A DNA stretch of 64,000 nucleotides from Methanospirillum lacunae. GTDB lineage: Archaea > Halobacteriota > Methanomicrobia > Methanomicrobiales > Methanospirillaceae. Under the pieces are notes generated by a model, which ran no database searches, was not told the origin of the DNA, and worked only from the letters and a program-made list of their open reading frames with translations. Positions within the stretch are counted from its first letter, which is position 1; the number at the start of each line of letters is the position of its first letter. The translations under genes and the position numbers were made by a program. Where the stretch lies: the NCBI RefSeq assembly GCF_046195335.1, contig NZ_CP176093.1; one strand, 5' to 3'. Of this stretch, positions 8,538-16,834 are shown piece after piece.

Positions 8538-9029
8538 TTATTTTTTTTTTATTTTACCAAGTATCGGACTTTTCATAGAATCAATCGCGTCAATTAACTC
8601 TTCGTATCTAATTTCAATATTGTTTATTAGTTGCTTTTTCATTTCAGAAAACTCTTTAGGTTCATCTATACGTCTATATGGTTCAGATGAAATTAATTCG
8701 AGAAAGTTGTTGATTGACTGACGAATTTGATTATTTGTGTGATTTCTGTTATTTTTAATATTTTTCCAGAATTCATCATAATCATAATTAATTTTGGGAT
8801 TTGTCATATGGTTTGGGTGTCCATGTCTAAAAAACCAAATATTTTCCTTATTGTTGTAAATAGGCGCAACTATTTTCTCCATCTCCTCATGTAAATCAGA
8901 TAATTGGTCTTTTACTCTGATTGCATGAGCATACCACCAAGTGACAATGATTAAACCTATTGTTAAAATAGAGTAAACGAATGTGGAAATTGCACCGATA
9001 AAAGTCCAAAATGATGTATCGTCGATCAT
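8538..9029 (-). CDS. Single-pass membrane protein with cytoplasmic helical domain
   Basis: The 163-residue product has one membrane segment at about residues 8-33 (FIGAISTFVYSILTIGLIIVTW), then a charged, mainly helical soluble domain rich in asparagine, glutamate and lysine, ending in a lysine run. No family was recognised. Similar short anchored proteins occur in defence islands and among phage-derived genes, but nothing in the sequence fixes a role. The composition is A+T rich like the 1415-residue gene. It faces the small membrane ORFs at 7898-8438 (convergent). Confidence 0.55.
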   Translation of the reverse strand: MIDDTSFWTFIGAISTFVYSILTIGLIIVTWWYAHAIRVKDQLSDLHEEMEKIVAPIYNNKENIWFFRHGHPNHMTNPKINYDYDEFWKNIKNNRNHTNNQIRQSINNFLELISSEPYRRIDEPKEFSEMKKQLINNIEIRYEELIDAIDSMKSPILGKIKKK

Positions 9030-9203
9030 AGTTTAGTAATTTTTCTTAAAGCTGGATTAATCTTATTAATTAATTGTCGCTTTTGTCGCTCCATTCATTC
9101 ATCCACCCTCTCTTCTCCCCCGGTTTCAGTTCCCGGTTCAACCATTTATATACTCCCGCCGATTTCTATTCAGCCATGAGAGATCACAGCAGGGGATTCG
9201 AAC

Positions 9204-9663
9204 ATGGCAGATTTCACACAGACTGCAACGGTGAAGACCGCCGTCAGGGAGCTTGCAGTTTCCATAGACAGTATGGCAGCCTTCACCTCAACGAGGGCGA
9301 CATCCTGACCAATAACCCCAGGATGTACGTCTTATGAACAGGCCGGAGTTACCCTTCCGGGAGTCTCGAAGGCATCCGAGCCTTAGGGAAAGGTCATCTA
9401 CGAGAATAACGAGGCAAAGACTGTCGGGTCCATCAGCATCAAGGCTCCGACACCGTCAGCCTATCTCTGATATCAGCACCATCGTTGCCACCACCACCCT
9501 GAATACCGCAATGGGAGGCACTCCATCCCATGACCGCCCACAGGGCTTCTTCAGCTGCACCCATGTGCCATCACACCAATAGGGAACTTACTCGGTACGG
9601 TTTGCCCGTGATTCCGTCACCCTCTCATTTTATGAGGCTGATGCGATCGCTGCACTCGTATAA
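9204..9663 (+). pseudogene. Decayed gene of unknown function with intact promoter-like region
   Basis: Coding segments in changing frames follow one another: MADFTQTATVKTAVRELAV from 9204, then YEQAGVTLPGVSKASEP, VIYENNEAKTVGSISIKAP, ISTIVATTTLNTAMGGTPS and finally VRFARDSVTLSFYEADAIAAL up to a TAA at 9661. Stops and frameshifts break the chain into at least four parts, so one gene of about 150 codons has decayed. A TATA-like element (TTATATA near 9146) lies upstream. I do not recognise the family; the soluble, threonine-rich character could suit a viral or surface structural protein. The G+C content is clearly higher than that of the genes just before it. Confidence 0.55.
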
Positions 9664-10168
9664 CCAAAAATAATACCCACTTTTTTCCCTTTCCGAGGTA
9701 TGGGAGTGAATTGGATATACGTAATAGCCGGAGCAATCTGCCTCTTTATCGGATGACAGTTCTCTCAGGCTGATATGACGAGAGCCTCCATCAGTTGTGA
9801 AGCGGGCTTTGCTGCCCGGATCATTCATCGGACTGAACCAGTCGTACAGTCAATATCTCTTCACTAATGACTAAGATATCCAAATTAATTTGCGGAGTGA
9901 ACAGATGTAAGGAGTGACATGTTTCAGGGAAAACACATTTCCACGATTCTTCTTTCTCTAGAAATGATCTCAAACACTACCACGGAATATGACATCTGCT
10001 GATATTATCTGTAAAACTCAAAAGAGAATCCAGTATATCTGACCATAAACAAATTCAAACCTGGTATATTAGGGTTTTTCCATTCCGGACATCGTAAATA
10101 CTAACAAATACTAAAATGAGATAAATTAGTATAAGTAATATTCATGCTTCTTTTTACTTCAGGTTATC
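9664..10168. other. Intergenic region with further gene remnants
   Basis: Just after the decayed gene, a plus-strand frame from 9699 reads MGVNWIYVIAGAICLFIG, then a TGA stop, then continues without interruption to about 9870. This looks like the broken start of another small membrane protein. From about 9880 to 10168 I see only A+T-rich sequence, including ATTAGTATAAGTAATATT about 40 bases before the Fic gene, a possible promoter. Confidence 0.4.
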
Positions 10169-11491
10169 ATGAAAAATCTTCCTGAAAAACCGCCTGACAT
10201 AATGGACTTTCCACATATCAATACGGTGGTATCACGGTATTTTACTGATGAATCCTTCAGAATATCAGTGGACGGGTTCAATGACCGTTATCTCTACTGG
10301 GATGAATTGAAATACCGGATATCAGATAACCAGGAACGGCTGGATACCTGGGTGGCGATGAAAGTCTTTCGATCTCAGAGGATGGAAGAGATAGCCTATG
10401 CTCAACTCAACCTGCAATATCTCATACTACCAGAAATAATGAGAAGCCTTCACTCCTTTGATCGATATCTCTCCGGAACCATTCAAATTCATAATCGATC
10501 CCTCACTCTGGACAAACGGTATATCGTGTCTTCTCTCATTGAAGAAGCGATAGCATCCAGCATTCTCGAAGGAGCGGTGACCACCCGTAGAGAAGCGAAG
10601 GAAATGCTGGAGCAAAAAAAGAAGCCGAAGAATTCCGGAGAACAGATGGTTCTCAATAATTATGAGACCCTCCAAATGATTATCCGCAAAAAAGGTGACC
10701 CTCTCACCCCTGAATTACTTCTTGAAATACAACACACAGTGACAAAAGGGACCATCAAACCAGAAGATGTTGGCCATTTCAGAACATCTAATGACATTAA
10801 TGTGGTTGATGCAGCATCTGGAACTGTGTATCATATTCCCCCGCCACATACTGAGATTCCCATCCTTATTTTTGCATTATGCGAGTTCATCAATAATGAT
10901 GATGAAGAGCGATTCATTCATCCGATAATTAAAGGGATAATTCTGCATTTTCTGATTGGATACATTCACCCCTTTAATGATGGAAACGGAAGAACCGCAC
11001 GAAGCCTCTTTTATTGGTATACCTTATCCCGTGAGTACTGGATGATCGAATATCTCTCAATATCCCGGAGTATTCTCAGATCTAAAAGAAAATATGCATT
11101 AGCATACATTCACTCAGAATATGATCAAAATGATCTGACCTACTTCATCAAATATCAGATCGAATGCATAAAAGAAGCCTTAGCTGAACTGATAGCCTAC
11201 CTTGAGGAGAGGCAAAACTCTCAAAAGAAAGCCCATGAGATGATCCGCATATACCACGATCTCAATCACCGGCAGGCAGAGATACTGATGGAGATGATGG
11301 ATCATCAGGGACAGGATTTTACGATTCATCAGATTGCAGAAAAATTTAATGTTGTGTATCAGACCGCCAGAACCGATCTTATGCATCTGGAATCCCACGG
11401 GTACATTACTGTGACAAAGCGAGGGAAGGGATATTATTACTTTGTCACCGAGAGTAATCTGAAAACTATTACTGACCTTTCAGTTCGGTAA
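10169..11491 (+). CDS. Fic/DOC family protein with inhibitory motif and winged-helix C terminus
   Basis: The 440-residue product contains the complete Fic core motif HPFNDGNGRTAR at 267-278, needed for transfer of AMP or a related group to a target hydroxyl. An N-terminal Fic_N-like region includes SSILEG at 130-135, matching the (S/T)xxxE(G/N) autoinhibitory helix of class II Fic proteins. The last 80 residues look like a winged helix-turn-helix (FTIHQIAEKFNVVYQTARTDLMHLES). Such proteins act as self-restrained AMPylases or de-AMPylases with a possible DNA-binding regulatory role. No separate antitoxin gene is adjacent, consistent with built-in inhibition. It is the last accessory gene before the transporter operons. 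Confidence 0.9.
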   Translation: MKNLPEKPPDIMDFPHINTVVSRYFTDESFRISVDGFNDRYLYWDELKYRISDNQERLDTWVAMKVFRSQRMEEIAYAQLNLQYLILPEIMRSLHSFDRYLSGTIQIHNRSLTLDKRYIVSSLIEEAIASSILEGAVTTRREAKEMLEQKKKPKNSGEQMVLNNYETLQMIIRKKGDPLTPELLLEIQHTVTKGTIKPEDVGHFRTSNDINVVDAASGTVYHIPPPHTEIPILIFALCEFINNDDEERFIHPIIKGIILHFLIGYIHPFNDGNGRTARSLFYWYTLSREYWMIEYLSISRSILRSKRKYALAYIHSEYDQNDLTYFIKYQIECIKEALAELIAYLEERQNSQKKAHEMIRIYHDLNHRQAEILMEMMDHQGQDFTIHQIAEKFNVVYQTARTDLMHLESHGYITVTKRGKGYYYFVTESNLKTITDLSVR

Positions 11492-11624
11492 TCGGTCACA
11501 ATTTCCCTGTTCACCTGGATTATCTTCGACCATAAAAAACCGGACAGGCCAGTCGCGGATCATTTCAATAACCAATTCCTCTTTCTTTATCCCAAAATAT
11601 GAATTCTTCGGATATTCGATTGGA

Positions 11625-11640
11625 ATGAGAAAAAAATTCG
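11625..11640 (-). terminator. T-run terminator after the transport operon
   Basis: On the minus strand, a run of seven T follows the last gene of the operon (stop at 11663) by about 25 bases. Archaeal transcription often ends at such T runs without a hairpin. Confidence 0.4.
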
Positions 11641-11662
11641 TAGGATTAAATTTCAATTCTCT

Positions 11663-12670
11663 TTACAGTACCGGATAATAATACTCCCCTTTCTCCACTC
11701 CGGACACAAAAGTATCTGCATACTCCTTGAGAACATCATCAGGATAAATATCCTTAAACAAAGACGGATGCAGGGCTTTAGCCACATATATAAGACCAGC
11801 CGGGCTCCTGGGACCATAGGCAAGATCTCCATTCAAAGCATACACCTGATTGTTCTTAACAGCTGACAGAGTTTCAAATCCTGACCGATGTAAAATACCA
11901 TCCCTGACCTGTTCCAGAGTTTTATCTGGTTTCAACGAGACTGCCTTGATTATCACATCAGGATTCTGACTCAGGACCCATTCAGCGGTAACCTTAGGCC
12001 ATTGCTCACCAAGGCTGGCTGCGATGTTCTTTCCCCTGGCTACATCGAGTTCCTGATCTACACCGCTCCCCTTTCCATTTGCTGAATAATCTGAATACCC
12101 TTCAATATACACAGAAGGAATCTGATCAGGTGCCAGATTTGCGACACGTGAACTGACAAGATTCTGCCATTTATCTTTGAATTTCACATACACATCAGCA
12201 CGATCAGAAGCTCCAAGGAGAGTTCCCAGTGCTTTAACATCATGATCAAGAGTATTGATCCTATAACAGTCAAGGTAAGTCAGATTGATCCCTGCATTAA
12301 GGAACTGGTCACTGTTTTTTGGCTTGGAACTCGAATAACTAATCACTGCATCCGGTTTTAACTCAAGAACCTTTTCAAAATTTGGTGTCTGCCAGTTTCC
12401 CACACTGACTGCATTAGGAATATGAGCCATCAGAGCAGTATCTGACATAACACTGTCAGCAAGACCAATTATCTTTTCACCAGCTCCAAGTGCAACCACC
12501 ATCTCAGCAGAATCACTATTCAGACAGACTAATTTCTCAGCCGGACCTGGAAAAGTGAGTTGGTTCCCTTCTGAGTCAGTAAATAAGATTTCTGCAGAAC
12601 AAATAGCAACGATACAACTGAATAAAACAATAAGAATAATAAAATTAGGTAATACAAATTTAGGATTCAT
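11663..12670 (-). CDS. ABC transporter substrate-binding protein, iron-complex/cobalamin type
   Basis: The 335-residue product is a class III periplasmic-binding protein of the FepB/BtuF type, which captures ferric siderophores, corrinoids or similar metal chelates outside the membrane. A signal peptide runs to about residue 26 (LPNFIILIVLFSCIVAICSA). The mature part has the usual N-lobe phrases EKLVCLNSDSAEMVVALGAGEKIIGL and FEKVLELKPDAVISY, and the C-lobe AEWVLSQNPDVIIK. The ATG at 12670 is chosen over an upstream TTG at 12688 because GGA precedes it at suitable distance and the signal peptide then starts properly. It is last in the operon 16358-11663, so it works with the FecCD permease and the ATPase at 14476. 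The ligand cannot be read from sequence. Confidence 0.85.
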   Translation of the reverse strand: MNPKFVLPNFIILIVLFSCIVAICSAEILFTDSEGNQLTFPGPAEKLVCLNSDSAEMVVALGAGEKIIGLADSVMSDTALMAHIPNAVSVGNWQTPNFEKVLELKPDAVISYSSSKPKNSDQFLNAGINLTYLDCYRINTLDHDVKALGTLLGASDRADVYVKFKDKWQNLVSSRVANLAPDQIPSVYIEGYSDYSANGKGSGVDQELDVARGKNIAASLGEQWPKVTAEWVLSQNPDVIIKAVSLKPDKTLEQVRDGILHRSGFETLSAVKNNQVYALNGDLAYGPRSPAGLIYVAKALHPSLFKDIYPDDVLKEYADTFVSGVEKGEYYYPVL

Positions 12671-12707
12671 ATGAATTCCTAAATACAATTCTTCATGCTC
12701 ATATGAC

Positions 12708-13433
12708 TTAAAGTTTTACTTTTCTAAAAACGTGCACAGACAGACCAAGAACCAGGATACACAGAAGAGACAGAATTGTCAATTGAAATACCGGAATTGT
12801 TCCTGCCTGTATGAACCTGATTCCATCAATTGCAAAACTGAGTGGATTGACATGAGCCACTGGCTGCAACCAGGCAGGCATCTGATCATAGGGCATCATT
12901 GCTGATGATGTAAAAAAGATCGGCATTGAGATCATGGCATTTACGGCAGCATACTGATCATGATCCCCGACATGAATTGCGAGAGTGGTTGCACAAGAGG
13001 AAAGGAGGGCTCCGAAGATAAAGAGAATAAAATAGGTAAATACCAACTGCACAGGAGAATAGATCCGTGCACCAAGAAGGAACGCAATACAGAGAATAAT
13101 CGTTGACTGTATCAGCCCCCGGATTGTTATGACCAGAATTTTTCCAAAAAGAATAGACTCCCGGGGAGGAGGCAAAGCTAAAAACTTATTGAAAAATCCG
13201 AGCATTCGATCCATTATGAGAAGCCCTCCACCTGCAAGTGAGGCTGACAGGATTGTCATTGCCAGGATACCGGGAGTTACAAAGTCGATGTAATGATCAG
13301 TGAACCGTATTGGAAGAGCAAGCCCGACAAAAATCAGCCATGCAGCTGGCATAACCATAGCTGAGATAAATCCCCATCTCCCTCTAAACCACCGGATCAG
13401 GTCTCGTTTGCAGTATACAAGAATTGGATTCAT
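12708..13433 (-). CDS. ABC-2 type transporter permease
   Basis: The 241-residue integral membrane protein has six hydrophobic segments and belongs to the ABC-2 permease family used for export of drugs, polysaccharides and small molecules. The family's typical features include GGLLIMDRMLGFFNKFLALPPPRESILFGKIL and MPIFFTSSAMMPYDQMPAWLQ near the fifth and sixth segments. It overlaps the upstream ATPase by four bases (ATGA), so the two form one exporter. The exporter is embedded between the ATPase and the binding protein of an importer, which is unusual. Confidence 0.88.
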   Translation of the reverse strand: MNPILVYCKRDLIRWFRGRWGFISAMVMPAAWLIFVGLALPIRFTDHYIDFVTPGILAMTILSASLAGGGLLIMDRMLGFFNKFLALPPPRESILFGKILVITIRGLIQSTIILCIAFLLGARIYSPVQLVFTYFILFIFGALLSSCATTLAIHVGDHDQYAAVNAMISMPIFFTSSAMMPYDQMPAWLQPVAHVNPLSFAIDGIRFIQAGTIPVFQLTILSLLCILVLGLSVHVFRKVKL

Positions 13434-14434
13434 CCCCGCCTCCCGGTGACATTTCTAAACCTGCTCAGATTAAACGGAGATGTATCTTCAGTAGTACCAA
13501 CTAAATGGAGAAATACATCATCAAGTGATGGCCTTCGAACTGACATTGAAAGAACCTGAATCCCCTGTTCAGTAAAGGCATCTTTTATAAGAGGAAGAGC
13601 AAAATCGCCATGTTCTGCATAAAAAATTAATTCATCAGATTCGGCTTTGGCAAACTTGACTCCTGGTACATGTATTGGTGAATATTGTCCGAAGATAGAG
13701 ATGGTTACAACATCCTGCGAGATCAGAGCTTTCAGATTTGTGGGAGAATCTACAGCCTTGATAACTCCTTTATCCATAATTGCTACCCTGTCGCAGTATC
13801 GGTCAGCTTCATCCATGTAATGGGTAGTAACAAAAATGCTCATCCCGTTGCTTTTAAGAGACCTGATATGTTCCCATATTTTTTTTCTTGCAGCAACATC
13901 AAGTCCGACAGTTGGCTCATCCAAAAAAAGCACTTTTGGATCATGCACAAGGGCTTGAGCCAGTTCAAGTCTGCGTCTCATCCCACCAGAATATACCTTG
14001 GCAAACTCATCAGCCCGGTCAGAAAGTTCAAGAACCTGGAGAACCTTTTCTGTCTTCTCTGCAGGATTTCTAACGCCATAGAGTTCAGCAAACATCAAAA
14101 CATTTTCCCTGCCTGTTAATCTGACATCAACTGCCATATCCTGGGGAACATAACTGAGTGATTCACGAACGGCTCTGGGAAATCGCTGAATATCATACCC
14201 GCAGATTTCAGCAGTACCCAAGCTTGGTGCAAGAAGAGTTGTAAGCATGAGAATTGTTGTTGTCTTTCCTGACCCGTTTGGCCCAAGTATACCAAAGATC
14301 TCATTCCCAACCGAGAGATTCATGTTGTTTACAGCACAGAGATCTCCATAATTTTTTGTCAGATCCCGGATCTCAATGCGGTTTTTTATGAGATCACCCT
14401 TTGCAATCTGTTCGTTTTCTTTTGTTGCTGCCAT
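13430..14434 (-). CDS. ABC-2 type exporter ATP-binding protein (DrrA/CcmA-like)
   Basis: The 334-residue nucleotide-binding protein has Walker A GPNGSGKTT, Q-loop YVPQD, signature YSGGMRRR, Walker B VLFLDEPTVGLD and switch HYMDEAD. The extra C-terminal 90 residues (to the DDVFLHLVG motif) are typical of DrrA-like subunits of multidrug or lipid exporters. GGAGGTGA stands directly before its ATG, an excellent Shine-Dalgarno match to the 16S end in this window. It pairs with the permease at 12708. The exported substrate is unknown; the context suggests a metal-binding compound. Confidence 0.9.
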   Translation of the reverse strand: MAATKENEQIAKGDLIKNRIEIRDLTKNYGDLCAVNNMNLSVGNEIFGILGPNGSGKTTTILMLTTLLAPSLGTAEICGYDIQRFPRAVRESLSYVPQDMAVDVRLTGRENVLMFAELYGVRNPAEKTEKVLQVLELSDRADEFAKVYSGGMRRRLELAQALVHDPKVLFLDEPTVGLDVAARKKIWEHIRSLKSNGMSIFVTTHYMDEADRYCDRVAIMDKGVIKAVDSPTNLKALISQDVVTISIFGQYSPIHVPGVKFAKAESDELIFYAEHGDFALPLIKDAFTEQGIQVLSMSVRRPSLDDVFLHLVGTTEDTSPFNLSRFRNVTGRRG

Positions 14435-14475
14435 TCGTCACCTCCAATACTCACAATATTCAGACAATTTTGTTA

Positions 14476-15273
14476 TCAGACTATGAGGGCTGAATTTACA
14501 TTATTCCAGATCGGGAGAACATATCTCCCGGATTCTGTATTCACAAACTGCATTGGCACACCATAGACTGAAATTATATTCTCTTCAGTCATGACTTCTT
14601 CAGCAGTACCAAGAGCTACAATGTGTCCTTTATCAATCAGCATGACCCGGTCAGCATAATGGTAGGCAAAGTTCAGGTCATGCACTGCGACAAGGATGGA
14701 TTTCGTATGTTGTTCTGATAATTCCCGGATCATTGAAAAAACATCAATCTGATATTTAATATCAAGAGCACTGGTTGGTTCGTCAAATAGGAAAATATCC
14801 GGGTTCTGAGCAATAGTCCGTGCAATAAATACCCGCTGTCGTTCACCACCCGAGAGTTCTGTCAGCATCTTTTCTGCCATAGGAGAGATAGCGAGGCGAT
14901 CCATTGCTGCCTGGACCACATCGAGATCATGCTGAGATAATGACCATTCAACATGTGGTCTTCTTCCAAGAATGACTGCTTCAAGTACGGTTGCAGAAGT
15001 AAGATACTGAAAGTCCTGCGGAACGTACCCGATGATTTTTGCAATCGTGTGCTTAGAATAATCTGAAATATTCTTCGTATCAAGAAAAACAGAACCACTA
15101 TTCTGGCTGATGATTCCTGCAAGAGTTTTAATGAGAGTACTTTTCCCAGACCCGTTTGGTCCAATGATACAGAGTACTTCACCAGGAGAAAGATCAAAGG
15201 AGATTGATTTCAATATATCAGTCTTTCCAAATCTCACAGACAAATCCCTGACTTCAAGTATCATGTTCCCCAT
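14476..15273 (-). CDS. ABC importer ATPase, FecE/BtuD type
   Basis: This ATPase energises the FecCD-type permease encoded just upstream. Motifs are Walker A GPNGSGKST, Q-loop YVPQDF, signature LSGGERQR, Walker B IFLFDEPTSALD and switch HDLNFA. The ATG at 15273 overlaps the permease stop as TGATG, which implies translational coupling; a second ATG nine bases later is equally possible. The long open frame further upstream has no ATPase character and is not used. Length (265 residues) is normal for iron-complex or cobalamin ATPases. Confidence 0.9.
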   Translation of the reverse strand: MGNMILEVRDLSVRFGKTDILKSISFDLSPGEVLCIIGPNGSGKSTLIKTLAGIISQNSGSVFLDTKNISDYSKHTIAKIIGYVPQDFQYLTSATVLEAVILGRRPHVEWSLSQHDLDVVQAAMDRLAISPMAEKMLTELSGGERQRVFIARTIAQNPDIFLFDEPTSALDIKYQIDVFSMIRELSEQHTKSILVAVHDLNFAYHYADRVMLIDKGHIVALGTAEEVMTEENIISVYGVPMQFVNTESGRYVLPIWNNVNSALIV

Positions 15274-16358
15274 CAGGTGATCACCCGGTGCTGTCCCCGG
15301 AGAATGAGAATCATAAAAAAGATCCCTCCAACGACATACATGATTACCCCTACCGGGATCTCTATCGGATCCATAACAGTTCTGGCTGCAGTGTCTGATA
15401 TCAAAAGGATCAGAGCACCGAGCAGTGCAGAACAAGGAATCAGATACCGGTTGTCGTTGCCGATTAGCATTCTGCCGATATGTGGGCACATTAATCCAAT
15501 GAACCCGATTATCCCGGTAAATGCGAGACAGGCAGATGATGTAAGAGTAGCAACAAAGAGGCCCACAAGCCTGAGACGATTGACGTGTACTCCAAGGTTT
15601 TTAGCAACATCATCTCCTGCTGCAAGTGTATTGAGATCCCATGCCCGGGATTCAAGATATAGAAAACAGATCAGGGTAATGGGAGCAACAATACACACAG
15701 CTCCCCAGTTAGCTCCCCACATGCCTCCCATGAGCCAGAGGGTGATCTCACGAAGTTTTTCATCTTTGGTAAGATACTTGAGGATCATCACTCCTGCAGT
15801 GAAGATATATCCAATGACTACTCCTGACAAAATCAGTGTCGCACTAGAGGAGCCTTTCATCCGCGATATGGCGTAAATAAGAAGTATTGAGAACCATCCA
15901 AGCAGGAACGCTGATATGATAATTGAACCATTCTGGTACTGGACTGGGATAAAAGGGAAGAGAGAAGATCCAAATACAATAGCCATCGCAGCTCCAAAAG
16001 AAGCTGCTGAAGAGAGTCCCAGAGTAAAAGGACTTACAAGAGGATTTTTGAGAAGTGCCTGCATCACACAACCTGCCACAGCAAGACTGATTCCGGTGAC
16101 GATTGAAAGCAGAATCCGTGGTAATCTGAAATCTATGACAACTATCTTTTCAGACTGTGTTGTAGCAAGAGATGCAGGATTGGCAATCATCTGATACAGG
16201 ATGGAAAAAATTCGCTCAAAGGGCAGATGATATGAACCGGCACTCATGGCATACATACATGACAGGAAGAGAAGGATGAGAAGTGAAATGATAATCATCC
16301 ACTTTTTTGTTTTTTCTGAGTGGTAGATCTGTTTCAAAGCAGTATTACTATAGTTCAT
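15273..16358 (-). CDS. ABC importer permease, FecCD/BtuC family
   Basis: The 361-residue membrane protein has about ten hydrophobic segments. Family phrases are FRLPRILLSIVTGISLAVAGCVMQALLKNPLVSPFTLGLSSAASFGAA, GFIGLMCPHIGRMLIG and EIPVGVIMYVVGGIFF, in the normal order. It moves iron-siderophore, corrinoid or another metal chelate across the membrane. As the first gene of the minus-strand operon, it is followed by its ATPase, the ABC-2 exporter pair and the binding protein. The loop GFIGLMCPHIGR is the site that docks the ATPase. Confidence 0.93.
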   Translation of the reverse strand: MNYSNTALKQIYHSEKTKKWMIIISLLILLFLSCMYAMSAGSYHLPFERIFSILYQMIANPASLATTQSEKIVVIDFRLPRILLSIVTGISLAVAGCVMQALLKNPLVSPFTLGLSSAASFGAAMAIVFGSSLFPFIPVQYQNGSIIISAFLLGWFSILLIYAISRMKGSSSATLILSGVVIGYIFTAGVMILKYLTKDEKLREITLWLMGGMWGANWGAVCIVAPITLICFLYLESRAWDLNTLAAGDDVAKNLGVHVNRLRLVGLFVATLTSSACLAFTGIIGFIGLMCPHIGRMLIGNDNRYLIPCSALLGALILLISDTAARTVMDPIEIPVGVIMYVVGGIFFMILILRGQHRVIT

Positions 16359-16667
16359 TTCTAAGCTCTGCTGAAAAGTATCATCATATGAATGAAAGAA
16401 ATGATCTATTTATTGTTACGATTTTTATTATATTGATGTTTTTTTAAATAAAATTGTTAGCATAGGATGAAATCATAATGAAAAATGTATCTCAATAAAA
16501 TATTAGAAACATTTTTGCATCCATTAAATATTTTGTTTAGTTAAATACTACATTTGAAATTATCAATATTTTTTTTCAAACCAAATCGTAATAATTAGTA
16601 TGCATTGAAAAATTACATCTGAAAATATTCATACTAGTTATTACATAATTGTAAATGTACTACTGTA
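16359..16667. other. A+T-rich upstream region of the FecCD operon
   Basis: No gene is seen. This very A+T-rich stretch should hold the promoter and any metal-dependent operator of the minus-strand operon that begins at 16358. I could not choose one TATA box among many candidates. Confidence 0.4.
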
Positions 16668-16832
16668 ATGAGTTTTGATTCTTTGAGGTGGAGTACAACC
16701 AGAAGGAAAGAAACATGCATTCGATCCAACCATGTTGAAGGAGTAGTGACCCTTCAACAGAGACGGGGTAATTACTTCATTACAGAAACCATCTCCCTCG
16801 CCTTAAAATACGACCAACTGACTACACGATGA
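16668..16832 (+). CDS. Possible small protein or gene remnant with internal hairpin
   Basis: A 54-codon frame runs from ATG 16668 to TGA and is G+C richer than its surroundings. The product ends ...RRGNYFITETISLALKYDQLTTR and looks protein-like, but no family was recognised. Within it, GTTGAAGG (16734-16741) and CCTTCAAC (16751-16758) form a perfect eight-base-pair stem with a nine-base loop. It may be the surviving 3' end of a transferred gene, or an RNA element read from the minus strand downstream of the methyltransferase gene. Confidence 0.25.
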   Translation: MSFDSLRWSTTRRKETCIRSNHVEGVVTLQQRRGNYFITETISLALKYDQLTTR

Positions 16833-16834
16833 CT

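Noticed and set aside
9191..9203. Possible attachment site: GGGGATTCGAAC resembles the tRNA-Glu T arm in reverse
   Set aside because: Only about 12 bases match, T-arm sequences are near-palindromic, the match does not extend to the tRNA 3' end, and no integrase gene is visible.
15274..15489. 72-codon N-terminal extension of the FecE-type ATPase
   Set aside because: It overlaps the permease gene entirely, has no ATPase resemblance and the coupled ATG at 15273 fits the family length.
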